NCBI GenBank assembly: GCA_964630305.1
Contig: CAZVTR010000048.1
Location: forward strand, 1-15,859
Length of the DNA stretch: 15,859 nt
Source of the DNA: JAKPPT01 sp964630305
Lineage (GTDB): Bacteria > Spirochaetota > Spirochaetia > Treponematales > UBA12059
Direction: 5' to 3'
A program made the position numbers and the translations under genes. The notes under the pieces were generated by a model, which saw only the letters and a program-made list of their open reading frames with translations, did no database searches and had not been told where the DNA came from. Positions 14,291 to 15,859 of the stretch are shown piece after piece. How positions within the stretch are numbered: position 1 is the first letter of the stretch; each line of letters starts with the position of its first letter.

Positions 14291-15859
14291 TTATTGCCGT
14301 ATTAAAATGCGCTGCGCTTCAAGTGCTTTTTTTCGTACCTGTTCCGGAAAACGGCTGTCTTGTAATTTTACAAGTATTGTTGCAGCATCGAGTAAAGCCG
14401 AAGTCATTCCTTGGGAGGTTGCAATGCTCATAACACAATATATTAAAGCAAATGCTGTTTGTGATGATTGTAGCAGAGGAAACTGTTGAGACAGTTTTTT
14501 TAATACTATATTGTAAGGGTCAAGTCCAATAGCGCCAATTGCGTTGAGAGCCGCTGCCACAAGCGTTTCATCAGTTTCTTTGAGAGCTATTTCTAAAAGC
14601 CAGGGTATTGCAGAAGGATCTCCGTTTTTCCCAAGCAGAATACATGCCTGGCTTCTGAGCGGAACACTAAGATTTTTTTCGGGGTCTGGAAGGTTTTCAG
14701 TCGGGGCAAGAGCTGCAGCTCCTAAGAGCATGCCATAATCGGTTTTAGAAAGAGGTTCCAGTTTCTGGAGAGCAAACGATGCTCGTTCAAGATAGGGAAG
14801 AAATGATTCATCAGAATAACCTAAGCTGAGCCAAACTAATTCCGATGATACAATAACAGATACTGGAATTTGTTTGTTTTCTGAACATGTATTGCTAAAA
14901 TTATATTTAAGATTTTCAAATTGATATGCATAGAGAATCCAGTCAGCACCTCCAGAGAATATGACACCAGAATATCCCGGTACAAGTCGTGTTGTTGAAT
15001 TTGTTACATTAATTTCACGAAATAATTCTCCTTTTAAAGAAAAACTTTGAGCTCTTTTTTTATTGTAAGCAATAATTCTTTCCGAAGAAATAAATAGCTT
15101 TGTGTCATTGTCTGATTTTAGCTGTACATTCCAGACTGTTTTATTGTTGGAAAAAAAATAAAGAGTATTGTTAGAAAGTAAAACGGCTCCAAAGTCATTT
15201 TGAAATGACATTGTCACAATAGAAGCAGGAAATTCTGCTATAACAGTTAAATTTTCATTTTCAGAAGAAAAAAAGTATAGCTTATTACCTATGGAACATA
15301 ACACACCAGTGCTGTAAGTATAGCATACGGATGGCAAACCCGAGATTTCCCATTGTGTTATATGTGTGTCATAGAGAGAAATGCATTGTAAAACTATATC
15401 ATTATTTTCTGATTTTGTGATTGTAAATAAAAATTTATCAGTAGTACTATTAGATGAATATAACTGTACGGGAGTTCCCGAAAGTGTGCAGCGAGCACGA
15501 AGTTTACCGCCTGGAGTATAGATAAGCATATTTTTATCAATGCATAGGTACAAAAATCCATCGCTATCAAATATTGGTGCCATGTTGAGTTTGCCGTTAA
15601 ATGGTATGCTCCAAACCAGTTTACAGCGTTCATTGTATAAATCTGCCCGAGAAAAACCGTCGGTCAGTAATAACCTTCCAAATGAATCAGGTACGGCGTA
15701 GGCTGGCTGGGAAACGTTGATTGTTCCTTTGCCAATGACAGTGCCTGTTTCTGTAAGTGTAAAGAGCTGTCTCCCTTCTGCAAGGATCCAAACTCGTGTT
15801 GTATCTACAATTGGATCAAAGATCAAACGCCCGCCTGTTGGAAATCTAAAAGCATAGGG
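14291..15859 (-). CDS. Beta-propeller plus HEAT-repeat protein, 5' end outside the window
   Basis: The frame stays open to the right edge, giving 522 visible residues; the TTG at 15826 is inside the frame and probably not the true start. About the first 310 visible residues are repeating beta-strand blades of PQQ/WD40-like type, with lines such as FDSDGFLYLCIDKNMLIYTP. The C-terminal part (roughly the last 140 residues) is helical with HEAT-like repeats, including SVPLRSQACILLGKNGDPSA and a second copy around ETLVAAALNAIGAIG. Such proteins act as binding scaffolds, and spirochaete relatives are often exported, but any signal peptide would lie outside the window. It precedes the antiterminator operon by 75 bases on the same strand. 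No function can be assigned. Confidence 0.75.
   Translation of the reverse strand, partial: PYAFRFPTGGRLIFDPIVDTTRVWILAEGRQLFTLTETGTVIGKGTINVSQPAYAVPDSFGRLLLTDGFSRADLYNERCKLVWSIPFNGKLNMAPIFDSDGFLYLCIDKNMLIYTPGGKLRARCTLSGTPVQLYSSNSTTDKFLFTITKSENNDIVLQCISLYDTHITQWEISGLPSVCYTYSTGVLCSIGNKLYFFSSENENLTVIAEFPASIVTMSFQNDFGAVLLSNNTLYFFSNNKTVWNVQLKSDNDTKLFISSERIIAYNKKRAQSFSLKGELFREINVTNSTTRLVPGYSGVIFSGGADWILYAYQFENLKYNFSNTCSENKQIPVSVIVSSELVWLSLGYSDESFLPYLERASFALQKLEPLSKTDYGMLLGAAALAPTENLPDPEKNLSVPLRSQACILLGKNGDPSAIPWLLEIALKETDETLVAAALNAIGAIGLDPYNIVLKKLSQQFPLLQSSQTAFALIYCVMSIATSQGMTSALLDAATILVKLQDSRFPEQVRKKALEAQRILIRQ

Noticed and set aside
1..15859. CRISPR array, tRNA, rRNA or mobile element
   Set aside because: No regularly spaced direct repeats, cloverleaf or rRNA stretches, transposase or integrase motifs, or terminal inverted repeats were seen on either strand.

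Overview
The window reads as a chromosomal segment of a spirochaete, most likely a Treponema-like member of the Spirochaetales. This is an inference from gene content and style: FecR-domain and beta-barrel outer-membrane proteins with short signal peptides, a PyrF-PyrE fusion, a LoaP/NusG-type antiterminator, a moderately AT-rich composition and strong GGAGG-type ribosome binding sites. No rRNA, tRNA, CRISPR array, insertion sequence or phage gene was seen. All genes except pyrFE lie on the minus strand.

Left part (1-5463): an almost complete mutL of the endonuclease type runs off the left edge. Upstream of it, after a hairpin terminator, is a two-gene outer-membrane unit. Its first gene (4114-5463) encodes a secreted beta-barrel-like protein. 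The second (1870-4083) encodes a larger protein joining a FecR domain, a Pro/Glu/Lys-rich linker and a C-terminal region clearly paralogous to the first protein. A good promoter sits at 5491-5519.

Middle (5464-6991): a 97-base divergent promoter region separates the outer-membrane unit from a plus-strand gene for bifunctional orotidylate decarboxylase / orotate phosphoribosyltransferase. The decarboxylase is N-terminal, the reverse of the human UMP synthase order. It ends only 6 bases from the convergent end of the next unit.

Right part (6998-14215): seven minus-strand genes form one tightly packed run (4-20 base overlaps or 1-2 base gaps). In transcription order they are a NusG/LoaP-family antiterminator, a CapD/FlaA1-like nucleotide-sugar 4,6-dehydratase without membrane helices, a DegT/DnrJ-type aminotransferase, three subunits of a xanthine-dehydrogenase-family molybdenum hydroxylase (Mo, 2Fe-2S, FAD), and an RsmI/YraL-like tetrapyrrole-methylase-fold methyltransferase. 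The first two enzymes are a plausible pair for making a 4-amino-4,6-dideoxy sugar for a surface glycan. The hydroxylase is the odd part: all three subunits keep the fold and all eight Fe-S cysteines, but several cofactor-loop signatures are changed.

At the right edge (14291 on) is the 3' portion of a beta-propeller plus HEAT-repeat protein whose start lies outside the window.

The most interesting unit is the antiterminator-led operon that combines amino-sugar synthesis with a divergent, possibly repurposed molybdenum hydroxylase.
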